In this document: one piece after another, positions 54,775-63,498 of the stretch
How positions within the stretch are numbered: the first letter of the stretch is position 1
How the letters are laid out: each line of letters opens with the position of its first letter
Origin: Erysipelothrix urinaevulpis
GTDB taxonomy: Bacteria > Bacillota_I > Bacilli_A > Erysipelotrichales > Erysipelotrichaceae
Length of the DNA: 64,000 nucleotides
Direction of reading: 5' to 3'
Assembly: GCF_009828835.1 (NCBI RefSeq)
Contig: NZ_WTTB01000001.1
Span: 338,274 to 402,273 of the forward strand
Position numbers and translations under genes: made by a program
Notes under the pieces: model-generated
The model's database searches: none
The model's input: the letters and a program-made list of their open reading frames with translations, nothing else
What the model was told of the DNA's origin: nothing

Positions 54775-56820
54775 ATGAATATTGAAGAAAAAATATACAG
54801 TGGTATTTTAGGTAAGGCAATTGGTGTGCGTTTGGGAGCACCCATAGAACCCTATCAATGGACCTATGATGCCATTAAAGAATCGTATGGAACGATTCAA
54901 GGGTACATTAAAGACTCACATGTTTTCGCAGCAGATGATGATACGAATGGTCCTATTTTCTTTGTTCGAAGTTTACTCGATGAAAATGAGTCAATGCTAA
55001 CGCATGAAGCAATTAGTAAAGCATGGTTAAATTATGCCCGTGATGGTCAAGGAATGTTTTGGTGGGGTGGCGATGGAATTAGCACAGAACACACCGCTTA
55101 TAACCGTTTGAAAGAAGGTTATATTGCACCAAAAAGTGGAAGTCAAGCAGTCAATGGTAAGGTAATATCAGAACAAGTGGGTGGTCAAATATTCATTGAT
55201 AGTTGGGGATTAATTAATCCAGGTGATATTGATCAAGCAATGGCTGATGCTAAAATTGCTGCTTCTGTTGCACATGATGGTGATGCATTAATTGGGGCTC
55301 AATTTATTGCTGGAATGATTGCAGGTGCTTTTATTAGTGATGATATTGAAACACTTATATGTAATGTCATCAGTCGCCTAGATATGGAAACAGAGTATGT
55401 GCAAGTATTACATGATGTCTTCATGTTCTATGAAAAAAATCCTGATGATTTTAGGAAAGCATACGACTACGTACTTCAACATTATAGTTATGATCATTAT
55501 GAAGGAATGTGTCATGTTATTCCTAACGCGTGCATTGTCTTAATCGGCTTACTCTACGGAAACAATGATTTTTCTCGAAGCATTGAAATTACTTGTATGT
55601 GTGGTTGGGACACAGATAGTAATGCAGGTGTTGTTGGAACAATCATGGGTGTGTTTTCAGGATTGGATGGGATTCCAATTCACTATCGAGAACCTATTAA
55701 TGATACTATTATTGCATCCAGCATGAGTCCAAGTTTAAACACTGTGAATGCGGTTGACTTTGCACAGATGTTATTCCAATTTTCACAAAAAAGTTTGAAT
55801 GAGAAGGAGAAATTTGACTTATCATTTCCTTTCAAAGGGTCATCCTCTGGACTGAAAATACATAATACGTTTAGGTTGGTACAAGACCAAATAACATGGA
55901 ATACAGTAGGCAGTTACAATGTTCTCATTGATAATTTAGTCAAAGAAGATCAAGCATCAATCGTATATCAAACATTCTACGAGAAAGATGATTTCTATGA
56001 TAACCGTTATGATCCAGTGTTTGCACCCCTGGTTTATCCGAATCAAACCTTAAAAATGCTTGTTCAAAGTGAGATCACATTTATCGATGAACTTTATGGT
56101 TCTGCGCTAATTACCTATACAAATGGGGAAACAAAACAAGGAGAATTTATTCATTTAAAAGACAAGCAAGATATTTTAATTGAATTTAAATTACCAGAAA
56201 ATCAAGGCTATCCGATCAAGGAAATTGGTCTTGTATTAAAAACAGTCAGTGATCCCATTGATGGAAATGGGTTACTTGGGAGAATTAAAATAAAAGAATT
56301 TAAGGTTGAGGGCAAGGGTCAATTTAAGCTCAACCAGAATAGTTATTGCGATAGCTTTTTAAACAACGTCAGTCCCTTTGCAAATCATAGAATTAATTCA
56401 CAATTAAGAAGTGATGGTCTTGAATTTAATTCGAAAGAGCAAGGTATTAGTATCACTGGTTTATATCACAGTAAAAATATTAATATGGACGCAGTAATAA
56501 AGGATTGTGTGGGAACAGTTTTATTACCATTTGGCGTGAAAGGCTTGGAAAACTATTATGCATTCAAAATCACTGAGTACAAAATAGAACTCATTCATCG
56601 TCATTTTTTAAAAAACGTGCCCCAAGTTACGTTTGTTAGAACAGAAAATTCAATGGAAGATCTGAACGTCTCTTTAAAAATCGAGGATAGGATTGTTAAA
56701 TTACAGGTCAATGAGCAGTGTGTTGAGTATCACATCAATGATGATTTAAAAGGTCATTATGGCTGGGGTGTCATCGATGGCTCATTGCGATTGGACTCAA
56801 TGGTTGTAGAATTTGATTAA
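54775..56820 (+). CDS. Two-domain ADP-ribosylglycohydrolase family protein, copy 2
   Basis: 681 residues. N-terminal domain: GILGKAIGVRLGAPIEP (~10-26), ADDDTNGP (~53-60), FWWGGDGISTEHTAY, APKSGS, SEQVGGQIFIDSWG and GWDTDSNAGVVG (~276-287). The dimetal Asp motifs are intact and almost the same as copy 1. The C-terminal ~320 residues are beta-rich, ending in a LamG/DUF1080-like sandwich (VTFVRTENSMEDLNVSLKIE; GHYGWGVIDGSLRLDSM). No signal peptide. It ends an operon for nucleoside uptake and ribose phosphorylation, which fits release of ribose from an ADP-ribose-like compound. Substrate unproven. Confidence 0.9.
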   Translation: MNIEEKIYSGILGKAIGVRLGAPIEPYQWTYDAIKESYGTIQGYIKDSHVFAADDDTNGPIFFVRSLLDENESMLTHEAISKAWLNYARDGQGMFWWGGDGISTEHTAYNRLKEGYIAPKSGSQAVNGKVISEQVGGQIFIDSWGLINPGDIDQAMADAKIAASVAHDGDALIGAQFIAGMIAGAFISDDIETLICNVISRLDMETEYVQVLHDVFMFYEKNPDDFRKAYDYVLQHYSYDHYEGMCHVIPNACIVLIGLLYGNNDFSRSIEITCMCGWDTDSNAGVVGTIMGVFSGLDGIPIHYREPINDTIIASSMSPSLNTVNAVDFAQMLFQFSQKSLNEKEKFDLSFPFKGSSSGLKIHNTFRLVQDQITWNTVGSYNVLIDNLVKEDQASIVYQTFYEKDDFYDNRYDPVFAPLVYPNQTLKMLVQSEITFIDELYGSALITYTNGETKQGEFIHLKDKQDILIEFKLPENQGYPIKEIGLVLKTVSDPIDGNGLLGRIKIKEFKVEGKGQFKLNQNSYCDSFLNNVSPFANHRINSQLRSDGLEFNSKEQGISITGLYHSKNINMDAVIKDCVGTVLLPFGVKGLENYYAFKITEYKIELIHRHFLKNVPQVTFVRTENSMEDLNVSLKIEDRIVKLQVNEQCVEYHINDDLKGHYGWGVIDGSLRLDSMVVEFD

Positions 56821-56996
56821 ACGTTATTGTCTAAGGATGAAAACGTTTTTTTTATTAATGACAATTGATTACGCTGTAATTGTGTCATAACAGTCAAAAA
56901 GATGATAAATTATGAAAATAAATTTCATAATGAATGAATATATCATAATTTCACAATAAACCTTGAAATATATTTTTAATCGTGGTATTCTTCGAA

Positions 56997-57010
56997 TGTA
57001 AGCGTTAACA
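56997..57010 (+). promoter_or_regulatory. Perfect amyO-like cre box
   Basis: TGTAAGCGTTAACA is a perfect match to the CcpA cre consensus and, as I recall it, identical to the amyO site of Bacillus amylase. It overlaps the AGGAGG of the GHL10 gene by its last bases, so CcpA bound here would repress. Confidence 0.8.
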
Positions 57011-57020
57011 GGAGGAGAAC

Positions 57021-59069
57021 ATGAAAAAATATTGTTTGTTTTTTAGTTTGGCTTTAATCTTAATGGTATCTGCTTTAGGCATGAATATAGAGGCTGATAC
57101 TGCATTGGAACCACTCTATACTTATGATAAATTACCAGATGGTAGTTTTGGATATAATCAAGAGAAGCCAATTATGTATTATTCAGGGAGTCAAGAACAA
57201 ATTATGATTCCTAAGGTTTACGAACAAGAAAAAAACCAGATGAAATCAGGTTGGATTGCAACGATATTCAATATTAATATCCCAACACCACAAAGTGAGG
57301 AAGAGTTTCAAAAGTTATACATGGATCGACTTAATGATTTTGTTGATTGGAATATGAATGCGATGATATTTCAAATTCGACCACTGTTGGATGCCTATTA
57401 TCCATCAGAAATCAACCCAACATCACAATATTTAAGTGGTAAACAAGGTCTTGATGTAGATTATGATCCCCTTGAGTGGATGATTGAAAAGACTCATGAA
57501 AAAGGATTGGAGTACCACGCATGGTTAAATCCATACCGTGTTACAAATTCACTCCATGAATCGTTATTACCAAAAGATGTTTATACAAAAGAAGAAGTAA
57601 ATGCGATGAGTACAGCAGAACTATTAGAAAATATGACAAAACATGGTGTACTGTCGGAAGATAATTTCGGTGTGAAAAACCCAGAGTTTGTTATTAATTT
57701 TGGTGGAAAGATGATTTTAAATCCTGGTTATCCAGAAGTGAGACAACACGTTTTAGATACGGTAGATGAATTGATTACAAATTATGACCTTGATGCTATT
57801 CATTTTGATGATTATTTCTATCCTTATGGAACCGAAAAGAAAAATGAAGAGTTCAATGAACAAGATCGTGCAAGTTTTGAAGCCTATGGTCTAAGCACAG
57901 GCAAGTACGAGGATTCACAAGAAGGAGTCATTGCTTGGCGACGTGATAATGTAACAACACTTATCAGGGATTTAAATAGTTTAATTACGAATCACAATAA
58001 AACAAATAAACGTGCTGTACAATTAGGAATCAGTCCTTTTGGGATTTGGGAACACAAGGCAAATCATCCTGAAGGATCCAACACACCTGAAAGTTCAACA
58101 TCAACGTATTCAAAGAGTATTTTTGCTGATACTAAAGGGTGGATTGATGAAGAAATTATTGATTACATTGCACCACAAATCTATTGGTCATTCGATACCA
58201 ATGCAGCACCTTATGGTGAAATTGCTCGTTGGTGGAATAATGCCGTTGATGGTAAGAATGTTAAATTATATGTAGGTCATCCTAACTATAAATACATCGA
58301 AGGATGGAAACCAGGGTATGAGTTCTTGAACGCTGAAGAGATAAATAACCAAGTCAAATTTAACCAGCTTTATAAAAATATTGATGGATCAATCTTATTT
58401 AGTTATCGAAACATGAAACCCGATGATTTAAGTACGATTCCAGCAGATAAACAAGCAGAGCATAAAGCAATGAATGATTCAATTGAAGTTTTACAAGGTG
58501 ATACCTTTAGTAAAAAAGCGTTGAGTCCTCGTTTAGAATGGTTATCAACAGGTGATGTTACTGCGATTGAAGATGCAACACTTGATGGTGATACCATTAC
58601 AATCACGGACACTGTTAACACGAATGCTCGTTATTATCTAATTTATCGCGGTCATAAAGATCAAACAAATGATGAAATAATTAATGAGATCAGTAATCTA
58701 GAAACAAAAATATTTGCTAATGGGGAAAAAACGTATACTTATGCTGTTGAAACAGTTGGTGAAGATGATAAGTTTATTGTGACTGTCCTTGATAGAGCCA
58801 ATGTTGAAACAGAGCCTTATGAAGTCCAAATCATTAAAGACACAACACCGACTCCGGATCCAGTGGATCCAGTGGAACCAGTGGAACCAGAACCAAAACC
58901 AGACCCAGTGGAGCCAGTGGAACCAAAACCAGAACCAGGAAAAGATAAGCCAAGTCAAGGTGAATCAAACTTACCAGCAACAGGAATGGACTCTAAAGCC
59001 ATTTCAATTGCAGGAATGTCTGTTGTTTTAGGATCAATCATTTTATATATCAATAAAAAACGATCATAG
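57021..59069 (+). CDS. LPxTG-anchored GHL10/DUF187 family glycosyl hydrolase-like protein
   Basis: 682 residues. Signal peptide (basic MKKY, hydrophobic to ~24). The GHL10 barrel covers ~45-480: KSGWIATIFNINIP, DWNMNAMIFQIRP, EYHAWLNPYRVTNS, DAIHFDDYFYP (~260; candidate catalytic Asp pair), LGISPFGIWEH and IDYIAPQIYWSFD. A probable Ig-like domain (~505-610) follows, then a Pro/Glu/Val-rich repeat (PVEPVEPEPKPDP units) spanning the wall, and the sorting signal LPATG with hydrophobic helix and KKRS tail. Related YngK-type proteins are thought to act on peptidoglycan or polysaccharide. Confidence 0.9.
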   Translation: MKKYCLFFSLALILMVSALGMNIEADTALEPLYTYDKLPDGSFGYNQEKPIMYYSGSQEQIMIPKVYEQEKNQMKSGWIATIFNINIPTPQSEEEFQKLYMDRLNDFVDWNMNAMIFQIRPLLDAYYPSEINPTSQYLSGKQGLDVDYDPLEWMIEKTHEKGLEYHAWLNPYRVTNSLHESLLPKDVYTKEEVNAMSTAELLENMTKHGVLSEDNFGVKNPEFVINFGGKMILNPGYPEVRQHVLDTVDELITNYDLDAIHFDDYFYPYGTEKKNEEFNEQDRASFEAYGLSTGKYEDSQEGVIAWRRDNVTTLIRDLNSLITNHNKTNKRAVQLGISPFGIWEHKANHPEGSNTPESSTSTYSKSIFADTKGWIDEEIIDYIAPQIYWSFDTNAAPYGEIARWWNNAVDGKNVKLYVGHPNYKYIEGWKPGYEFLNAEEINNQVKFNQLYKNIDGSILFSYRNMKPDDLSTIPADKQAEHKAMNDSIEVLQGDTFSKKALSPRLEWLSTGDVTAIEDATLDGDTITITDTVNTNARYYLIYRGHKDQTNDEIINEISNLETKIFANGEKTYTYAVETVGEDDKFIVTVLDRANVETEPYEVQIIKDTTPTPDPVDPVEPVEPEPKPDPVEPVEPKPEPGKDKPSQGESNLPATGMDSKAISIAGMSVVLGSIILYINKKRS

Positions 59070-59098
59070 AATTTATTACGACACTTAAATAATAATAC

Positions 59099-59146
59099 AA
59101 AACCAAACCTAAATTCTTAGATAGAGAAGCGAGGGTTTGGTTTTTC
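59099..59146 (+). terminator. Terminator after the GHL10 gene
   Basis: Arms AAAACCAAACC and GGTTTGGTTTT with an internal TTCT/AGAA pair. It separates the surface hydrolase from the Rhs remnant. Confidence 0.85.
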
Positions 59147-59158
59147 ATTGTCCTTTAG

Positions 59159-60223
59159 TTTGGAGAAAACAAAGATACATATAAATATGATAAAAAAAAT
59201 CAATTGATCGAAACAAAAGAATCGGGTGCTATTTCAAGTTTTAAATACGATGATCGAGGAAGAATTATTGAAAAGAAAACAACAGAGGATAGATTCGACT
59301 ACGAGTATGATGATAATAATAATTTAATCAAAGCCAGTAACAAAAAAGGTACAAGTTACTTAACATATACTGATTTTGGAGAAGTTTCTTCAATAACCGA
59401 TATTAATGGTAATACCCTTAAATATAATTATGATAAATTAGGTAATTTGACAGATATATATTATCCTAGTGGTAAACGTGTATCCAGAAAAATTGATGAA
59501 TTTGAACGAATAGTTGAGGTAAATGATGATGATGACATCATTAGTTATCAATACGATGAAGAATCTAGGTTGTTGTCATTGTCTAATTCTCAATCAACAA
59601 CACTCTATAATTATTCAGACAATCATGACCTCACACATCAAAAAACAATTTCTAAAAAAACAAATGAAGTAATAGAAGAAGTACGTTATAAATACAATAA
59701 ACAAGGTAGTATTACTGAAATACATCAACCACTTCGTGACGAAAAAGAGGAATATGTATACGATGAATTGAATCGAGTCATCCAAGTGTTAGAGTCTAAG
59801 AAAGGCGATCAAGTTAAGCGATCTTTTGAATATGATAATCGAGGTAATCGTATTCAAGAGAAAATTAAAACAAAAGATGAGGTCATTGATAAGAAATATA
59901 TTGTTAACATGAACGACCAATTACTAAGAGTTGTTGACTCAAAAGGAACGTTTATTCAATATCAATATGATAAAAATGGAAATGTTATCAATAAGAGGTA
60001 TCAAAATGATTTTGAAGAAAAATACAATTACAATGCCGAAAATATTTTAACATCAATACATAACTCCGATGATAGAACAATTAAATTTGAATATGATCAC
60101 TTTGGTAATCGCAGTGCAAGGGAAGAGACCTTTGATCTTCATTCAGTTATTACAAGTAACAAACCAAAAAAAGATGATCAAAACGAAGACAAATTATCCC
60201 TAAATCAAGCTAAACACGCTTAG
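59159..60223 (+). pseudogene. Rhs/WapA repeat core, 5'-truncated fragment
   Basis: The frame opens only after a TAG at 59156-59158. It has no ATG or ribosome binding site of its own; the first usable codon is a TTG at 59204, already inside a repeat. About 13 YD-type repeats follow (YDDRGRIIEK, YDKLGNLTDIYY, YDELNRVIQV, YDNRGNRIQE, YDKNGNVINK, YDHFGNRSAR), which normally form the Rhs shell. It ends at an in-frame TAG (60221-60223), after which the same frame continues as Rhs sequence. The signal/secretion N-terminus and most of the shell are missing. Either this is a silent, recombination-source cassette or a decayed gene. Confidence 0.8.
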
Positions 60224-60310
60224 CAAAACTCTGTAAACAAAGAAAAAACATGTACATATTCTGATATACAAAGTGATAAAAGAACTATTCGTGAGGAATT
60301 TGTAAATGAT

Positions 60311-62029
60311 ATGAGCATGGAAGATGCTGTTGTAATTGAAAAAAATTCTAATGATACAGTGCAATCATTTATTTATGGTTATGATCTACTTAAGATAAAT
60401 GAAGAAGAGAAACAAGTATATACAACAATGAATCTTAAAAATGATATGATTCTAAGCATAGATGAATCGGGGTTATCGAAAAACTATTCATACGATTTTT
60501 TTGGAAACCCTGAAAACGATCATCCTTTTATTGGGTATAGTGGTGAAGTTCATGAAGGATCTCTTCAGTATCTAAGAGCACGGTTTTATGATACTGAAAC
60601 AGGAGTGTTTTTAAGCCGAGATATTTACCGTGGGGAATCAGAGGACTTAGAATCACAAAATCGATATGCATACACTCAAAATGACCCCATCAACTATATA
60701 GATCCCAGTGGTCACTTTATTAGAAATATTTTTCGCTTGCCTCTACGCATACCTAACCCAATAAACATTATCCGTAAAATAACAAGAGCGGTTAAAAGTT
60801 TTGTAAACAAAACAGTTAGGACAGTTAGAAAGATTTTAAAACCAGTTAAAAACTTCTATAATAATGTTAAGGCTAAAGTAAAATCAGTCTTTAGACCCAA
60901 AAAACGTGTTCCAGCTAAAAAGCTTGTTCAAAGTAAACCTAAACGATCAACAACTCAACAATCGAGGAAAGTTAAAGTTAACGTTGAAAAAGAAGCCAAG
61001 ACGCTGAAAGCAAAGTTAAATCAACAGCAAGCTCTGTGGAAAAAACAAGGCTTAAGTCAAGAAACAATTCGCTATAAACAAATCGATTTCATTCAAAAGT
61101 ATTGTCAAACATTAGGTCTTACAAGTGTTGAAACCAAAGCAATGCAAGCGAAGATGGGGCTCCTTAAAAACGAAACAAACTATTCAATAGCCCAAAACAT
61201 AGCTAGACAAGAAATATTGGCTTTACGATCTCAAATTAATATGAACAAAGAATTTGAAGGAAAGTTCGATGTAGAAAAAGAAAAAATAATTCAATCCGTG
61301 TCACGTCGATATAACTTGTCATCAGAAGAAACCAAAACAATGCAAGAAAACTTAGCACATATAGAAGTCACCAGTCGTCCATCAACATTTTTGAAAGATC
61401 TGGAAAATGTTGTCGTAGAGACAGCTCGTCTTACGTTTCATGCTTTCAGTAGGATTGTTAAAGAGGGCTTAAGAATCTTAAAAAGTCTTGATATGCATCA
61501 AATAATGTTAGGTGTAACTATGATAGCACTTGCTGCTGTATCTGGTGGATCTATCCCTGGCGGCTTAGCACTTATTGGTATAGGTGGTGGATCGGGTGCT
61601 ACTGTCGTTACAATAAGTAAAGCGATCCATCTATTGGAAAAGGCTATATCAATAGGATATACTGTTATTAAGTATGGAACATTACTCTATATTGCATCTT
61701 CAGGTTCAGCCAGTCCAAGTGGTGATTCTAATGAAGGTGGTGGCTCCTCATCAAGTGAGGGGACGGGGAATAATGACTTTGACTTAAATGACCCTGATTC
61801 ATTTGAAGGAAAAAACATTAAAGATGTTGAGAAATATTTAGATGACAATTTAGAAGGTTATACTAAAGATGTATTAAAAAAAGGTGACGGAGTTAGATAT
61901 TATGACGGAAAAGGCAATTCATATCAACTAAACTATGGATACGAAAATTATACAGATCCATTACATGGAAATCCATATTTAAAAATGACTAGTGGCTCAG
62001 AAAAATTACATATTCCATTAACAAAATAG
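60311..62029 (+). CDS. Rhs/WapA C-terminal part with toxin tip
   Basis: 572 residues; same frame as the preceding fragment and open from 60224, so it is its continuation after one TAG. It contains the Rhs core-associated region: YSGEVHEGSLQYLRARFYD, FLSRDIYRG, NRYAYTQNDPINYIDPSGH (~110-138), which ends the shell. A basic, helical pre-toxin region, two similar helical units and a hydrophobic stretch (~395-455) follow, then a Gly/Ser linker ending SSSSEGTG. The last ~85 residues (KNIKDVEKYLDD; GVRYYDGKGNSYQLNYGY; DPLHGNPYLKM) are the likely toxin tip. I see similarity to small RNase-type tips but cannot name the family. An immunity candidate starts 10 bases later. Confidence 0.75.
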   Translation: MSMEDAVVIEKNSNDTVQSFIYGYDLLKINEEEKQVYTTMNLKNDMILSIDESGLSKNYSYDFFGNPENDHPFIGYSGEVHEGSLQYLRARFYDTETGVFLSRDIYRGESEDLESQNRYAYTQNDPINYIDPSGHFIRNIFRLPLRIPNPINIIRKITRAVKSFVNKTVRTVRKILKPVKNFYNNVKAKVKSVFRPKKRVPAKKLVQSKPKRSTTQQSRKVKVNVEKEAKTLKAKLNQQQALWKKQGLSQETIRYKQIDFIQKYCQTLGLTSVETKAMQAKMGLLKNETNYSIAQNIARQEILALRSQINMNKEFEGKFDVEKEKIIQSVSRRYNLSSEETKTMQENLAHIEVTSRPSTFLKDLENVVVETARLTFHAFSRIVKEGLRILKSLDMHQIMLGVTMIALAAVSGGSIPGGLALIGIGGGSGATVVTISKAIHLLEKAISIGYTVIKYGTLLYIASSGSASPSGDSNEGGGSSSSEGTGNNDFDLNDPDSFEGKNIKDVEKYLDDNLEGYTKDVLKKGDGVRYYDGKGNSYQLNYGYENYTDPLHGNPYLKMTSGSEKLHIPLTK

Positions 62030-62039
62030 GAGGAATAAT

Positions 62040-62399
62040 ATGAGTGAAAGTGATTTAATCTCTTTTCTTCAAGATATATGGGAGGAGACAGGGATGTTTA
62101 ACTACCTGAGAATTTTCTACAGTGAAGGAAAAGGAATTAAAATTGAAACAATCCAAAATATAATTAATTATGGAATTGAATCAGGTATATTTGAAATCTA
62201 CCAGCGTCAAGTAACGAATATTAATGATTTTGAACTTTTAGACAAAGAAACAGCGATAAGTGAAGTATCTTGCACAGAACATTGGTTTTCAGAAGAGAGT
62301 ATTTACGAAGTTTTATTTGTAAACAATGATAAATTTTTTGAAAAACTATTTGTTAAAAGGGGTATTCCTGATATTTTTATTAGATTTATCAGAGATTAA
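62040..62399 (+). CDS. Candidate immunity protein for the Rhs toxin tip
   Basis: 119 residues, acidic and soluble, starting after TAGGAGGAATAAT only 10 bases beyond the toxin stop. Rhs/Wap toxins are normally followed by a cognate immunity gene of this size. No family is recognised; the fold looks mixed alpha/beta (VNNDKFFEKLFVKRGIPDIF near the end). Function is assigned by position. Confidence 0.65.
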   Translation: MSESDLISFLQDIWEETGMFNYLRIFYSEGKGIKIETIQNIINYGIESGIFEIYQRQVTNINDFELLDKETAISEVSCTEHWFSEESIYEVLFVNNDKFFEKLFVKRGIPDIFIRFIRD

Positions 62400-62471
62400 C
62401 AAAAGGGGACGGGGAGTGGACATAATATTGTTGGAACTGAACATAGTGATATCAAACCAACACAAGATATC

Positions 62472-62726
62472 GTGAATCCTGATAAAGTCAATGAGTATGC
62501 TAATAAATTGATGGATGGTGAAAAATTACCACCGATTGAAGTTTATGAAGTAGATGGGAAAGGGTTATTCATTTCAGAAGGACATCATAGATATGTAGCA
62601 AGCCAACAAACTGGTATACCTGTGGATATTAGGGTTCTTCCTGGAGGAGGACCTGTAGGACTTCCGAACTGGTTAGAAGTTCAATGGAAAAATTACATTA
62701 GTGAAGGACAATTTTGGGGAGATTAG
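62472..62726 (+). CDS. Displaced Rhs toxin tip: ParB-like nuclease domain
   Basis: The frame actually opens at 62400, directly after the immunity gene stop. It reads KGTGSGHNIVGTEHSDIK before the GTG at 62472, with no ribosome binding site or true start. The domain has the ParB/Srx-like core (LPPIEVYEVDGKGLFISEG, then HHRYVASQ), used as a DNase tip in polymorphic toxins; it ends PNWLEVQWKNYISEGQFWGD. It shares with the main Rhs gene the junction GGGGACGGGGA in the same phase. It is thus a tip severed from its Rhs carrier, usable only after recombination. Confidence 0.75.
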   Translation: MNPDKVNEYANKLMDGEKLPPIEVYEVDGKGLFISEGHHRYVASQQTGIPVDIRVLPGGGPVGLPNWLEVQWKNYISEGQFWGD

Positions 62727-62736
62727 GAGGATTTTT

Positions 62737-63039
62737 ATGAAAATAATTAAACTAACAGAAAGTAAACTTAAGTATGTAGATGATGGCGTTAAAAAGTCAG
62801 TTAATTTTAATGAATGCCATATAAATTGGAAAGAGTATATAGAGAGAAGTAAGTCTGCTAATTCATCTAATCTTCGTACAGATAGAATAATCGGACAACG
62901 TGATATAACGGCTAATCGAATTTATATTGAGTTTTTTACAAAACCATTTACAAGAATTTTTTTTGATGACGCTGATGAATACAGAGACCTTGTTCAAAAA
63001 CTGCAGAGAATGAACTGGCATACAATTGATCTTAGTTAA
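62737..63039 (+). CDS. Candidate immunity protein for the ParB-like tip
   Basis: 100 residues from the ATG at 62737 after TTAGGAGG; a longer frame from 62701 overlaps the toxin tip and lacks a site. The protein is soluble and mixed alpha/beta (NRIYIEFFTKPFTRIFFDDADEYRDLVQKLQ). It begins 10 bases after its toxin tip, the same spacing as the first toxin/immunity pair. Family not recognised. Confidence 0.65.
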   Translation: MKIIKLTESKLKYVDDGVKKSVNFNECHINWKEYIERSKSANSSNLRTDRIIGQRDITANRIYIEFFTKPFTRIFFDDADEYRDLVQKLQRMNWHTIDLS

Positions 63040-63158
63040 TCAGTTCAATTGTACAGCGACTCAAAGTGAAAGTGGTCTAGAGGGCCGTCTTCTTTTCTTA
63101 TGTGATATGTTTTTGAACACTGTAAACAAGAATTTCTGTTGAATGTATTCTACATAAG

Positions 63159-63485
63159 TTGACGGGAAATTCTAACTACACGGAAAATAGAAATACTGAT
63201 GCTGATTTCAAGAATGGTAACGCACTTGATAAGCGTTTTGGAGATCATGGTTCGGACCTTGGCTCAAGTTCTAGTCAAGATTACCTAAACAGTGCTAGGG
63301 ATTTCGTTGATAATCCACTAAGTGAAGTGGAAAGTTTTACCGATTCAAGCGGAGGGTATTATCAGTATGAAGCATCATCTAATACATTTGGAATAATTAA
63401 TCAACATGGTGGCATATTAACATATTTTAAACCCGATGCAGGCATCAATTATTGGTTAGAACAAATTATGAAATATAAACCATAG
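63159..63485 (+). CDS. Displaced Rhs toxin tip: BECR-type RNase domain
   Basis: The frame opens at 63126 without a start; the first near-start is the TTG at 63159 and there is no ribosome binding site. LTGNSNYTEN at the start aligns with GTGNND of the main Rhs junction. The domain FGDHGSDLGSSSSQDYLNSA ... YEASSNTFGIINQHG ... LTYFKPDAGINYWLEQ matches the pattern of small barnase/EndoU/ColicinE5-like RNase toxins (His, then TYFKP near the C-terminus). A third, orphan tip. Translation is not expected without fusion to a carrier. Confidence 0.72.
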   Translation: MTGNSNYTENRNTDADFKNGNALDKRFGDHGSDLGSSSSQDYLNSARDFVDNPLSEVESFTDSSGGYYQYEASSNTFGIINQHGGILTYFKPDAGINYWLEQIMKYKP

Positions 63486-63498
63486 AAGAGAAGGAAAT

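Noticed and set aside
56834..56853. GAAAACGTTTTTT after the second ADP-ribosylglycohydrolase gene, resembling the maltodextrin operator
   Set aside because: It is only half a site, lies right after a stop and next to a T run, and more likely is part of a weak terminator with AAACGTT at 56819.
58850..58960. Pro/Glu/Val repeat region as a separate tandem-repeat locus
   Set aside because: It is the wall-spanning repeat of the LPxTG protein in frame, a normal feature of such proteins.
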